A DNA stretch of 64,000 bases. It comes from CBDCOD01 sp965219665 (lineage in GTDB: Bacteria; Pseudomonadota; Gammaproteobacteria; CAKMZV01). Below are positions 19,302 through 29,200 of the stretch, piece after piece. Numbering within the stretch: position 1 is the stretch's first letter; each line of letters starts with the position of its first letter. Below the pieces are notes generated by a model, which worked only from the letters and a program-made list of their open reading frames with translations, was not told where the DNA came from and did no database searches. The stretch spans positions 32,777-96,776 of the forward strand of contig CBDCOD010000018.1 of assembly GCA_965219665.1 (NCBI GenBank). The letters run 5' to 3'. A program made the translations under genes and the position numbers.

Positions 19302-19505
19302 CTACGACTGATCTTTGCCTAATTGTTCATTAAGCACCTTTTCCACCTCATCCAAACGTGTCTTACATAACTCATACGCTTTAGATGCTTGCTTAAGCAT
19401 AGGCACCAACTGATCAATATCAATATGCTCTTGTGACTGCAATTTCTGAACAGTACGCTCTAAAATATCGTATTGTTCCTGATAACGTGGTTTTTCTTGG
19501 GACAT
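19302..19505 (-). CDS. xseB: Exodeoxyribonuclease VII small subunit
   Basis: This is the small helical subunit that associates with XseA in the single-strand DNA nuclease. The 67-residue product fits the family: YDILERTVQKLQSQEHIDID, then a long helix with YELCKTRLDEVEKVL near the end. It lies 6 bp after purB on the minus strand and converges with glnE. Family assignment rests on short sequence, so it is slightly less certain than its neighbours. Confidence 0.85.
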   Translation of the reverse strand: MSQEKPRYQEQYDILERTVQKLQSQEHIDIDQLVPMLKQASKAYELCKTRLDEVEKVLNEQLGKDQS

Positions 19506-19511
19506 GGTTTA

Positions 19512-20876
19512 TTACGATTGTTTTGCCTTATCGGCAGCATTACCGATATAAGCATTCGGGGTCAACATAAGCAGGCGCTGCTTCGCCTCCTCTGGAATAG
19601 CTAATTGTCGCACAAAGGATCGCAAATCGTCTAACCCTAAACGATTACCACGACTTAACGCTTTGAGTTTTTCATACGGGCTCTCAATACCATAACGGCG
19701 CATCACCGTTTGTATTGCCTCCGTCAACACTTCAGGGCTGCTATCTAACTCTGCCTGCAAGGCATCATGATTAATCTGTAGCTTATGCAATCCACGCTGG
19801 AGAGCAGTCCAGCCAAGTTGCGCATACCCTAAAGCCACACCCATGTTACGCTGAACAGTTGAATCAGTTAAATCCCGCTGAAATCGAGAAACAGGCAATT
19901 TTTCAGACAAGTGCGCAAGCAAAGCATTAGCCAGTCCAAGATTACCTTCTGCATTCTCAAAATCAATCGGATTCACTTTATGCGGCATAACAGATGACCC
20001 TACCTCACCCTGCACCGTTTTTTGCTTAAATAGACCAAAAGAAATATAACCCCATATATCACGGCTTAAATCAATCAATATAGTATTTAATCGCATTAGC
20101 GCATGAAAGTACTCCGCATTAAAATCATGCGGCTCTATCTGAGTTGTCCAAGGATTCACATGCATACCCAGCGACCGAACAACTTTCTGAGAAAACGCCT
20201 CCCAATCCACCTCTGGGTAGGCGCAAATATGCGCATTGTAGTTACCCGTTGCACCATTCATTTTTGCAGTTATAAGCACAGACTCTACCTGCTGTATTTG
20301 ACGCTCCATCCGATAGACAACATTGGCAAGCTCTTTACCCATAGTCGTTGGTGAGGCGGGCTGCCCATGCGTTTTTGCCAACATAGCACAATCTGCAAGA
20401 TGAACTGCCTGCTCACGCAAATGCTTGCAAATGCTCTCCGCCTGTTTAATTAGCACAGGGCGCACTTCTAACAAACTCAAACCCCAAGCCGTGTTATTGA
20501 TATCCTCAGAAGTACAAGCAAAATGTACAAATTCACTAATAGTTTCTAAAGAAGTTCCTGCCAGTTTATCTTTTAGATAGTACTCAACAGCCTTTACATC
20601 ATGATTCGTAACGCGCTCATGCGCTTTGACTTGCTCAGCATCTTGATCAGAGAAATCTGCAATAATACAGCACAATAACGCCCTTTCCTGCTCAGAAAAA
20701 GTGGCTACTTCAACAATCTCCTGCTCTTCAGACAAAGCGATAAGCCATGCAATCTCTACGCGAACACGATTTCTAATTAATGCAAATTCACTAAAATACT
20801 CGGATAAATATTGGCAGCTTTTCAGATAGCGCCCATCTAACGGGGACAATGCTCTAAGCGGGTTTATGACAGTCAT
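19512..20876 (-). CDS. purB: Adenylosuccinate lyase
   Basis: PurB catalyses two purine-synthesis steps, releasing fumarate from SAICAR and from adenylosuccinate. The 454-residue protein has the fumarase/aspartase superfamily signature GSSVMPHKVNPIDFENAEGN with the catalytic serine, and the TSEDINN and KTHGQPASPTT segments that bind substrate. It matches the long gammaproteobacterial type of PurB (about 456 residues). It is followed by xseB and preceded by a small membrane-protein gene. Confidence 0.96.
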   Translation of the reverse strand: MTVINPLRALSPLDGRYLKSCQYLSEYFSEFALIRNRVRVEIAWLIALSEEQEIVEVATFSEQERALLCCIIADFSDQDAEQVKAHERVTNHDVKAVEYYLKDKLAGTSLETISEFVHFACTSEDINNTAWGLSLLEVRPVLIKQAESICKHLREQAVHLADCAMLAKTHGQPASPTTMGKELANVVYRMERQIQQVESVLITAKMNGATGNYNAHICAYPEVDWEAFSQKVVRSLGMHVNPWTTQIEPHDFNAEYFHALMRLNTILIDLSRDIWGYISFGLFKQKTVQGEVGSSVMPHKVNPIDFENAEGNLGLANALLAHLSEKLPVSRFQRDLTDSTVQRNMGVALGYAQLGWTALQRGLHKLQINHDALQAELDSSPEVLTEAIQTVMRRYGIESPYEKLKALSRGNRLGLDDLRSFVRQLAIPEEAKQRLLMLTPNAYIGNAADKAKQS

Positions 20877-20901
20877 ACAATGTAAATACGTTACAGTTAT
20901 A

Positions 20902-21252
20902 TTAAGGGTTATACGATTGGCTAATCGCTTCTTTTATTGCCTTAAGGTGCTTAAAACCATAATAAAAAGCGGCACACCACAGCGCAACACCAATAATTGC
21001 CACGAACCACTCTGACGAAACCAAGTAACTCATTGCAATCGTGTTATTAAAAATGATTAAAGCCAGTACGAAAAAGACAGGCTTGTAATGCCCTGCTCTA
21101 CTCCACCAAAACAGCCATAGACTGGGTAGTAACCAAAGCGCATGACTATAATAAGGCACAATCGCATTGGGGGATAACAAAAACCAACCCAATTGAAAGA
21201 ATGTCGCACTATAGCAAAACAGCCTAAAACGTAATAGAAAAACAGAGTTCAC
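20902..21252 (-). CDS. DUF2069-like small membrane protein
   Basis: The 116-residue protein has four predicted membrane segments and the WLLPSLWLFWWSRAGHYKPVFF region seen in proteobacterial DUF2069 proteins, whose function is unknown. Its ATG overlaps the fni stop by 4 bp, so it is translated with the upstream mevalonate-pathway genes. I assign the family from the general pattern of hydrophobic segments and the KP motif; a profile search would be needed to be sure. Confidence 0.65.
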   Translation of the reverse strand: MNSVFLLRFRLFCYSATFFQLGWFLLSPNAIVPYYSHALWLLPSLWLFWWSRAGHYKPVFFVLALIIFNNTIAMSYLVSSEWFVAIIGVALWCAAFYYGFKHLKAIKEAISQSYNP

Positions 21253-22265
21253 TGTGACAAAAAAAGGCTTTCGTTAGCATATGCTGATTGAACATCTGCA
21301 CAGCCGGTTAAAAATAATGCTGTCTTCAGCTCCAATTGCCGCATAGTAAGTTGCTGAACCACTGCTTGGGTATCCTGAAGCGCTGCTTGAAGCAATGGCG
21401 CAGCCATAGCACACAGTTTAGCACCTAAAGCAATCGCCTTGAGCATGTCAATGCCATTGCGAACCCCTCCAGAGGCAACCAATTTGAGCGAAGGGGTATG
21501 TATTCTTGCCGCTTGAATAACCTGTGGTGTATCAATGCCCCAATCTTGGAAAAGCAATCCCAAATCATCACTGCGGCGATGACTCTCTACCCTACTCCAT
21601 GACGTTCCACCGCGTCCAGCAACATCAACCCACGTAATACCATGCGCTTGCAATGCACGTAAATCTTGCACTGAAAAGCCACAGCCAACCTCTTTAATAA
21701 TCAATGGAACAGGCAATGCATCATTCAACTGTGCAATTTTCTCTAACAGCGCAGCAAAATTACGATTGCCTTCTGGCTGAATACATTCTTGCAGCGCATT
21801 CAAATGTAAGTACAACGCATCAGCTTCAATATGCTCAACCAAGCGCATAACATCATCATAACTGACCCCATAATTGAGCTGTATAGCCCCAAGGTTTGCA
21901 ATAATTGGAACACTTGGGGCATATCGGCGCACTTGAAAACTATTTTTCGCCTGCTCTTGCCGCAACATAATACGCTGCGACCCTACTGCAAAAGCCACAC
22001 CAACTGCTTCAGCCGCCTCTGCCAAATGACGATTTATAGTCGTCAGGTCATCACCTATACCGCCCGTCATAGAAGAAATAAGAAACGGCATACTCAGCTG
22101 CTTGCGCAAAAACATAGTAGCCGTACTGACTGTGTCAAAGTTCAACTCAGGCAAAGCACGGTGCGTTAAATGAAAACGCTCAAAGTAATTGCCCTTACGC
22201 TCAATAGCCTCATCAGAACTAAACGTATAAATATGCTCTAATTTTCTCTTACCTATTTGACTCAT
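21249..22265 (-). CDS. fni: Type 2 isopentenyl-diphosphate delta-isomerase
   Basis: This FMN- and NADPH-dependent enzyme interconverts isopentenyl and dimethylallyl diphosphate, balancing the two isoprenoid building blocks. The 338-residue TIM-barrel protein has the family motifs RFHLTHRALPE near the start, FLISSMTGG, FAVGSQRIML, NLGAIQLNYG and the glycine-rich flavin-phosphate segment KLVASGGVRNGIDMLKAIALGAKL. It lies 9 bp downstream of the HMG-CoA reductase gene, which makes a mevalonate route the likely source of its substrate. Confidence 0.95.
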   Translation of the reverse strand: MSQIGKRKLEHIYTFSSDEAIERKGNYFERFHLTHRALPELNFDTVSTATMFLRKQLSMPFLISSMTGGIGDDLTTINRHLAEAAEAVGVAFAVGSQRIMLRQEQAKNSFQVRRYAPSVPIIANLGAIQLNYGVSYDDVMRLVEHIEADALYLHLNALQECIQPEGNRNFAALLEKIAQLNDALPVPLIIKEVGCGFSVQDLRALQAHGITWVDVAGRGGTSWSRVESHRRSDDLGLLFQDWGIDTPQVIQAARIHTPSLKLVASGGVRNGIDMLKAIALGAKLCAMAAPLLQAALQDTQAVVQQLTMRQLELKTALFLTGCADVQSAYANESLFLSQ

Positions 22266-22274
22266 ACGTTTTAA

Positions 22275-23330
22275 TCAATCTAAAAGGGCGTTTTTTCCAC
22301 GTTCAATTTGCAAATGAGAAGCCACCAACTCACCCGGATTAGTCTGTGCAGCCATAAGCGATAACTCACCACAAATCACAGCAGCGGCAGCTATAGCCGA
22401 CAACCTGCGCGCATTATCACCTACCGACCGCTCTACCATACAGCCTAAGCGCTGCAAATTTTTCTGCACATCAGGCAAGTGCTTACCGTTACCGACACTA
22501 CCAACAATCACATTCGGCAGCGTCACAGAAAAATACAATGCCTCTGCACGCTGCTCCACATGGGTGTACCCTTGAGATCCCTCAATAATATTGGCACCAT
22601 CTTGTCCGGTCGCTAAATAAAAGCCTAACAGCATATTCGCAAAATGAGCGTTAGCAGAATGTAAAGAGCCCGCCAAAATACTACCATTTAGATTTTTATG
22701 GATGTGCAGTTGCTGCATTTTCTGCGCATCAGTACGTAAATAGCGAGCCAATATTTTTTGAGGAATCACCGCTTCAGCAATCAAAGACTTACCGCGACCC
22801 AGCAAGCCATTAACAGCCGAAACCTTCTTATCAGTACACAAATTAGAAGAAATTGAAGCATACTGCAACTGCATGTACTGTTGTAAAACCCAATTTTGTA
22901 TATTTTGTGAGGCAAGTGTTGCCATATTATGCCCACTGGCGTCACCCGTTTTATAGCATAAACGAATATACAACAAATTGCCAAAATGATGATAGGTAGC
23001 CTCTATTAGCTGCACAAAACGCGAATGCTGAGCAGCAACCTGCTGCATCTCCGGCAAACGCTGCTGTAATGACTGTGAGCACGCAATGGCCTCCGCAGCG
23101 GTAGGGGCGCGCATAACAATGGAACGTGTCATTTTTTCATCAAATAGGCTCACTGTAACCCCACCTGATTGACTAATAGCACGCGCACCACGATTGACTG
23201 ATGGCCACATCGGCGTTTCAAAAGTCGCTAACGGCAACTCAACGTGCTCGGATCGGATAATATCACCATCAATAAGTACTGGACCCACCCACTGCATTGG
23301 AATTGGCAAATAATACACAGTATCGCTCAT
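22275..23330 (-). CDS. Hydroxymethylglutaryl-CoA reductase
   Basis: This enzyme reduces HMG-CoA to mevalonate, the committed step of the mevalonate pathway. The 351-residue protein is divergent but keeps all four catalytic positions as I read them: Glu38 in LATFETPM, Lys in GRGKSLIAEAVIP (about residue 178), Asp in GQDGANIIEGS, and His339 in ASHLQ near the C-terminus. The cofactor segment reads TGDASGHNMAT in place of GDAMGMNM, and GSVGNGKHLP replaces GTVGGGT. The next gene overlaps by 4 bp. Mevalonate kinases and decarboxylase are not in this window. Confidence 0.88.
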   Translation of the reverse strand: MSDTVYYLPIPMQWVGPVLIDGDIIRSEHVELPLATFETPMWPSVNRGARAISQSGGVTVSLFDEKMTRSIVMRAPTAAEAIACSQSLQQRLPEMQQVAAQHSRFVQLIEATYHHFGNLLYIRLCYKTGDASGHNMATLASQNIQNWVLQQYMQLQYASISSNLCTDKKVSAVNGLLGRGKSLIAEAVIPQKILARYLRTDAQKMQQLHIHKNLNGSILAGSLHSANAHFANMLLGFYLATGQDGANIIEGSQGYTHVEQRAEALYFSVTLPNVIVGSVGNGKHLPDVQKNLQRLGCMVERSVGDNARRLSAIAAAAVICGELSLMAAQTNPGELVASHLQIERGKNALLD

Positions 23331-23962
23331 CCCTCAGCGTTCTTTCTCTGTTTCAAATACAGCAAGATATTCATGGAAGCATGTGCAATAAAAATGCTAT
23401 ATATGTCACGCGAAAGCCAAACGACATTCAACATTATAAATCCCATTAAGAAGTGAACAGCCCACTCTCGTGGTCTTGGAGTCAAACGCCATATCATCCA
23501 AGCAATCATACAAATCATCACCCCTAACCATGAAGGCAATGTTTGCAACCACTCAACCGCTAATACCCTGAACACAGTCTCCTCTAACAGCGGAATCAAG
23601 AACAAGAACAAAAACTTCTTATAGTTTGTATCTAAAATTGGAATAGGTGCGCGCTGTAACCAGCTCCAATGCTGGGAAACGGCAAACCAAAAGGGACCAA
23701 AACACAAGCCCAGTAATAACGCTAACGCAGGTGCTGGCGTAATCAGATAACGCTCAGCCGAAGCAGTAATAAACGCCTCATTGCTCACAAAGCATATCAC
23801 CACAAACACAACCAGCAGATAAGCCCTAAGATACGGAGCAACCGCATAAAAATCTTTAGACTGTAGTACCATACGACAAGCAGCAACACACACCCAAAAC
23901 AGGATGCTCAGAGAAAACAGCCAATATACACCCTGAGGCAAAGATGATAATATATCCATCAT
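23327..23962 (-). CDS. CPBP-family intramembrane glutamic protease homologue
   Basis: The 211-residue polytopic membrane protein has the EExxxR motif (LEETVFR, about residue 138) and a C-terminal HxxxN motif (AHASMN), the hallmarks of the CPBP/Abi family that includes the eukaryotic CAAX prenyl protease Rce1. Bacterial members are often of unknown substrate. The gene overlaps both neighbours by 4 bp (trhP upstream, HMG-CoA reductase downstream), placing it inside an isoprenoid operon; a role linked to prenylated substrates is tempting but unproven. Confidence 0.8.
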   Translation of the reverse strand: MMDILSSLPQGVYWLFSLSILFWVCVAACRMVLQSKDFYAVAPYLRAYLLVVFVVICFVSNEAFITASAERYLITPAPALALLLGLCFGPFWFAVSQHWSWLQRAPIPILDTNYKKFLFLFLIPLLEETVFRVLAVEWLQTLPSWLGVMICMIAWMIWRLTPRPREWAVHFLMGFIMLNVVWLSRDIYSIFIAHASMNILLYLKQRKNAEG

Positions 23963-25290
23963 AGACCCATCGCTATAAGTGAGGCCTCAGGTATATAGCG
24001 CGACATAAGCGTAAGCTCAGGAGCTTTTATTTCAGGTAGTGGCATCCGGATAGTCATGCCTCCCCCCTTAGCTTCCTCTAAACGGTTGCCCTTCTCATCT
24101 TCAATATACTCTACGACAACATCTTGATTGCCTTCAGGTTGTATTAACTCAATTTTATCCCCGACAGCTATCTTATTTTTTGTCAATACAGTCGCTATAC
24201 CGTTGCTAAAATCTTGCACTTCACCACAAAACTGCTGCTTACGCGTTCTAGAATGAGAATCTATATAGTTTTGGTATTCTTCGGTTTGGTGGCGCTGAAA
24301 GAAGCCATCTGTATAACCACGATTAGCCAGATTTTCCAAATCAGAAAACCAAGCAGGATTCAACTGACCTCCCGATGCAGCGGCGTCAATTGCCTGCCTA
24401 TATACTTGAGCTGTGCGCGCAACATAATAATGGGACTTCGTTCGTCCCTCTATTTTCAGGCAATGCACTCCCATTTTTGTCAATGCCTCTACATGCTCCA
24501 ATGCACGTAGATCTTTAGAATTCATAATATAAGTGCCATGCTCATCTTCCTCTATAGGCATAAATGAACCGGGACGTTTTTCCTCTTCTAATAGCAATGG
24601 CGTATGTTGAGGAGGAGCTATTTCTTGAATATTAGGATTAGCAGCACGATTGTGCTCATCATTATCTGAATATACCTTGTAATTCCAGCGGCAGGCATTG
24701 GTACAAGTACCTTGATTCGGATCGCGGTGGTTAAAATACCCTGACAACAAACACCGTCCAGAATACGCAATACATAATGCTCCATGCACAAACACCTCCA
24801 ACTCTACCGATGGGCATTTTTCCTGAATATCTGCTATTTCTTGCAGCGATAGCTCACGCGACAAAATAACGCGCTCAATATTAGCACTTTCATGCCAAAA
24901 TTGAACTGCTGCCCAATTAACCGCATTTGCCTGTACAGATAGATGAATAGGAATATCCTTCCACCGTTTACGGGTAAGAGCAATCAAGCCAGGATCCGCC
25001 ATAATCAAAGCATCTGGCTGACACTCAATAATTTCTGATATATCACGCTCAAAGGTTTTAAGCTTGGCGTTATGCGGTAGCAAATTAACCGTGCAATAAA
25101 ATTTCTTGCCCTGCTGATGCACTTCTTCTATACCCTTCTTCAACACAGGAATAGAAAATTCATTATTACGCGCGCGCAGTGAGTAGCGTGGCGGTCCAGC
25201 ATAAACAGCATCCGCACCATACGCTAAAGCAAAGCGCATATTGCGCACAGTACCCGCAGGAGATAGCAACTCAGGCTTAAAGTGTATCAT
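23959..25290 (-). CDS. trhP: U32-family tRNA hydroxylation protein
   Basis: The 443-residue protein matches the YegQ/TrhP branch of peptidase family U32: ELLSPAGTVRNMRFALAYGADAVYAGPPRYSLR at the N-terminus (residues 8 to 40), the VFVHGALCIAYSGRCLLSGYF segment, and the cysteines in TCTNACRW. TrhP uses prephenate for 5-hydroxyuridine formation at tRNA position 34 in Escherichia coli. It is the first gene of the operon that continues through the CPBP protease, HMG-CoA reductase and fni. Confidence 0.9.
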   Translation of the reverse strand: MIHFKPELLSPAGTVRNMRFALAYGADAVYAGPPRYSLRARNNEFSIPVLKKGIEEVHQQGKKFYCTVNLLPHNAKLKTFERDISEIIECQPDALIMADPGLIALTRKRWKDIPIHLSVQANAVNWAAVQFWHESANIERVILSRELSLQEIADIQEKCPSVELEVFVHGALCIAYSGRCLLSGYFNHRDPNQGTCTNACRWNYKVYSDNDEHNRAANPNIQEIAPPQHTPLLLEEEKRPGSFMPIEEDEHGTYIMNSKDLRALEHVEALTKMGVHCLKIEGRTKSHYYVARTAQVYRQAIDAAASGGQLNPAWFSDLENLANRGYTDGFFQRHQTEEYQNYIDSHSRTRKQQFCGEVQDFSNGIATVLTKNKIAVGDKIELIQPEGNQDVVVEYIEDEKGNRLEEAKGGGMTIRMPLPEIKAPELTLMSRYIPEASLIAMGL

Positions 25291-25479
25291 AATTACCTAA
25301 TTGTTACAAAAACGACATACAAATCACGACAGAGTGTCAAGTGTGCACAAATGCACAAAAACTAGTTGAATTATAAAGGAGAAGCGCATACAACGATTAT
25401 AGAATACGTAATACAATAAGACAAACTAAACACATAAACCTGACAAATGCACATAAAGCGACATATAAAACAACAGATT

Positions 25480-25965
25480 ATGAACACAATCAAGACAAGC
25501 TGGATATTACTGGGAATGATAATTTTTGCTAATACTGCACATGCCAGCAACATACACCCCGATGTACAACGCCTATTAAACCAAGTTGACACACCAGAAG
25601 GTGTTGTTTTTGATATTGAAAGCGCAGATCCAAACTACTGGAAAAACAAAGGGGCATTTGTTCGCCAGCAAATAAACGCACTCCGCTCTAAATACCCTGA
25701 CTTAGACATTGTCATAGTCTCACACGGTAGAGAATTAAAACAACTGGCAACAGCCAGTACTTCTAATCAGCCCTACAAAGGTATTTCCTCAACACTCCAG
25801 CAACTGGCAAACTCAGGGGTAGAACTCAATGTCTGCGCCGTAGCTTCTCAGCACCAAGGCATAGATGCCAGTGACTACGGGAAAAACATAGGCGTTGCTG
25901 ATTCAGGACCAGCTAATCGCAATAACTATATCCAGTTAGGATACACCGCCATCTACCTCAAATAA
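25480..25965 (+). CDS. Periplasmic DsrE-like protein
   Basis: The start at 25480 is preferred because it gives a clear signal peptide (TSWILLGMIIFANTAHAS). The mature protein of about 138 residues resembles the DsrE/DsrF-like fold: KVVFDI-type first strand (GVVFDIES), DIVIVSHGRELKQLA, and a single conserved cysteine in GVELNVCAVA. Such proteins carry sulfur on that cysteine or are of unknown role in the periplasm. It stands alone, divergent from the trhP operon across 189 bp. The Shine-Dalgarno match is poor. Confidence 0.75.
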   Translation: MNTIKTSWILLGMIIFANTAHASNIHPDVQRLLNQVDTPEGVVFDIESADPNYWKNKGAFVRQQINALRSKYPDLDIVIVSHGRELKQLATASTSNQPYKGISSTLQQLANSGVELNVCAVASQHQGIDASDYGKNIGVADSGPANRNNYIQLGYTAIYLK

Positions 25966-26000
25966 GCCTGTCCCACTCTCTGCATTACTGCGCGCCACCA

Positions 26001-26041
26001 AAAGAATATTCTTTGGTTAGCTTTTGGTAGCAAAAAGCTAA
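26001..26041 (+). terminator. Palindrome and stem-loop after the DsrE-like gene
   Basis: A perfect 14-bp palindrome (AAAGAATATTCTTT, 26001-26014) is followed by a stem-loop with 9-bp arms (TTAGCTTTT / AAAAGCTAA, 26017-26041). Together they lie 36-76 bp after the DsrE-like stop and may end its transcript; no long U-tract is present. Confidence 0.4.
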
Positions 26042-26093
26042 TCCAAAACTATCACCCCTGTGAAGATGTGCTTTGTTCTGAAAGGATTCGTGC

Positions 26094-26122
26094 GTTATGC
26101 CCCTCCCAAGGAGGGGCATAAC
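26094..26122 (-). terminator. Strong 13-bp stem-loop after the giant gene
   Basis: A perfect inverted repeat with arms GTTATGCCCCTCC and GGAGGGGCATAAC and a 3-nt loop lies 14 bp beyond the cryptic TAA at 26137-26139, not beyond the TAG at 26231. This placement supports 26137 as the original end of the giant gene. It lacks a U-tract, so it may stop transcription from either side or protect the mRNA end. Confidence 0.6.
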
Positions 26123-26136
26123 AGCGCGAGAGTGGT

Positions 26137-26265
26137 TTACAGATAGCGTGGACGTAACCGCAACGCTAACAAACTGAGCAAGAGCAGCAACCAGAGCGTC
26201 CAATCACTCGCGCCAGTCGCAGGCTGTAGGCTACAGCCACCACCACCGCCGCCACCGCCGCCAGC
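26137..26265 (-). other. Out-of-frame GlyGly-CTERM (rhombosortase) sorting signal of the giant protein
   Basis: One base out of frame with the 26231-29431 reading frame, the minus strand encodes a run of nine glycines, then CSLQPATGASDWT, a hydrophobic helix (LWLLLLLSLLALRL) and a basic end (RPRYL) before TAA. This is the tripartite GlyGly-CTERM design: Gly-rich motif, transmembrane helix, Arg-rich tail. Proteins with it are exported by type II secretion and processed by rhombosortase. The codon phase is the same as that of the start at 42720. Dropping one T at about 26262 would join it to the preceding frame. Confidence 0.8.
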
Positions 26266-29200
26266 CAGTAGTAGGTTCAGGAGCAGGTGCTGCCTCCTCA
26301 ACCGTAACCTCTATCGTACGATAAACCATAGCTCCCAAATCATCCATAGCATGCACCGTAAGACGCGCACTGCCTGTCTGATTAGCAACACTGCTCAACC
26401 TAATGCTTAACCCATTATTAGTAGCCGTCAACACCGTGTTATCCTCAACCGTAACCTGCCAAGACAACGGCGAACCCTCATCCATAACCGATACATTAAT
26501 CGTGAAATCAGCAAAACCTGCTGACAAACTAACATTCTCTGTAGAAAGCACTATAGTCGGTAAAGCATTACCCGTCTGAGCAACCACTATACGCGCATTG
26601 TTTTGATCCGCAACAAACACCGTACGACCGTCCGTAGAAACACCAACTCCAACAGGAGCATCTAACACCACTTCAGAACCTGACAAGCCAGCGAAGGTTG
26701 ATACCGTTGAAGCCGAAACATCAACCACCCGAAGCAAATCATTATTCGTATCCGCAACAAACACCGTACGACCTGCAATAACAACCCCTTGCGGCTGACC
26801 AAACAACGCAGTAGCAACAGAACCATCGGCATCACCCTCTCCAGCACCTGCATAAGTGGAAACCGTATTGCCATCAGCACTAATCACCGCTACCCGACTA
26901 TTACCGCTATCTGCAACAAACAAACGACCATCGGATGCCAAACTAATACCCTGAGGATTGTTCAAACCAGTAGCATAACCCGTAACCGCACTGCCATCAG
27001 CACTAATCACCGCTATCCGATTATTACCACTATCTGCAACAAACAAACGACCATCTGTTGCCCACGCTAAACCAATAGGAGCATCCAAACCATCTGTAGC
27101 ATAATCTGCAACCGAACTGCCATCAGCACTAATCACTCTAATACTATTATTATCCCTATCCGCTACCAATACACGACCATCTGATGCCAGCGCCAAACCA
27201 ACAGGCGCACTAAAGCGCGCTTCCGAAGCACTGCCACCATTCACATTACCAGAAGCGCCTTCGCTACCCGCATACACAGTCGCCGAACCAGTACCATCGC
27301 CCTGACTAACCACCTCATAAATAACATGATTGCCACTATCAGCAACTAACAAACGACCATCACTAAGCACCAAAACATGCTCCGGTGTATGCAGACCTCC
27401 AACATAGACTACTAAACTGGTCGATGCCATAAGACCATCTACAATCTCAACAACCGTCAAACTCAACACCTGCGTAGCTATATTATCTGCAATGTCACCA
27501 TCATCAACCGTTACCGTAACCGTTGCCGCACCAAATCCATCGGCAACACTCGAAAGGGTTATTGCACCAGAATTGCTATCAATAGATAGCGTTGCAAAAC
27601 CAACATTGGTCGTACTCAAACTATAACTCAAGGTCTGTATGCCACCATCACCATCATCACTGCTCGCAACCGTCACTTCAACACTACCAAAATCCTCACT
27701 CACGCTAATAGCTGTGGTAGAAAGCGTGAAAGTGGGCGCATCATTGATATTATTAACCGTCAACGTAAATGTCTGCTCAAAGCGATTATTAACCGCATCG
27801 CCATCATCTACCGTTACCGTAATAATCGCAGTACCAAAAGCACCTGCAACGCCACTAAGCGTTACAGCGCCTGATTGACCATCAATCGACAGCGTCGCAA
27901 AACCAACATCCGTAGTGCTTATACTATAGCTTAATGACTGCACAACTCCAAGATCACCATCGTCACTGCTCGCTACAGAAACCTGCGCACTAACAAAGCC
28001 TTCATCTACTATCAACGCACTGGTAGAAAGCGTAAAACGCGGCGCATCATTCACACTATTGACCGTCAAGCGAATAGACTGCTCTGACTGACTATTAAAT
28101 TCAGCACCATCATCAACCGTTACCGTAACCGTTACCACGCCAAATGCATTTGGCACACTCGTAATCGTCAAAGCACCAGAAACCGCATCAATATCTGCTG
28201 TGGCAACCCCCAAAGCCGCCGTACTAACGCTCACACTATACGTCAATACCTGTGTCGTACCATCGCCATCATCACTGCTGAGAACCGTTACTTGGACACT
28301 GCCAAAATCTTCATCTAAGGTCAAGTCAGTCGTGGACAAGGTGAAATTCGGCGCACCATTGACCGCACCAACTGCCAACACCAATGCCTGTGTCGCACTG
28401 CTATTCACACTACCGCCATCATCAGCTATCACATACACCGTAGCACCACCATTTTGATTAGCAATACTATTAATAGTAATCAAGCCTGTTTGACTGCTAA
28501 TAGACAACTCAGCAAAACCTGTATCAGTCGTGCTTAGGCTATACGTCAACACCTGATTGGTACCATCGCCATCGTCACTACTGAGAACCGAAACTTGTCT
28601 TAGACCAAAGCCCTCATCCAATACCAAAACACTGGTAGAAAGCGTGAAATTGGGCGCATCATTGACCGCATTCACCGTCAACACAAACGACTGCATAGCA
28701 AGATTATCAACCGCACCGCCATCATCAACCGTTACCGTAACTGTTGCCACACCAAACGCATCAGCAACACTACTAATGCTCACCGTACCACTGCCATCAA
28801 TCAACAGCGTGGCAAAGCCAACATTGCCGCTACTCAGACTATAAGACAGAAGCTGATCCTCGGTAGCATCGCCATCATCGCTACTGATTACCGTTACTTG
28901 CGTACTACCAAAATCCTCCGCCAAACTCAAAGCCGCTGTAGAAAGCGTGAAATTGGGCGCATCATTGACCGCATTCACCGTCAACACAAACGACTGTGTA
29001 CTACGACTATCTACCGCACCGCCATCATCTGCCGTTACCGCAATAATCGCCGTACCAAAAGCATCGGCTACACCGTTTATGCTCACCGTACCGCTGCCAT
29101 CAATCAACAGCGCGGCAAAACCAACATGGCTCGTACTCAGGCTATAACTCAAAGTTTGGCTAACGCCATCAATATCACCATCATCACTACTAACTACCGT

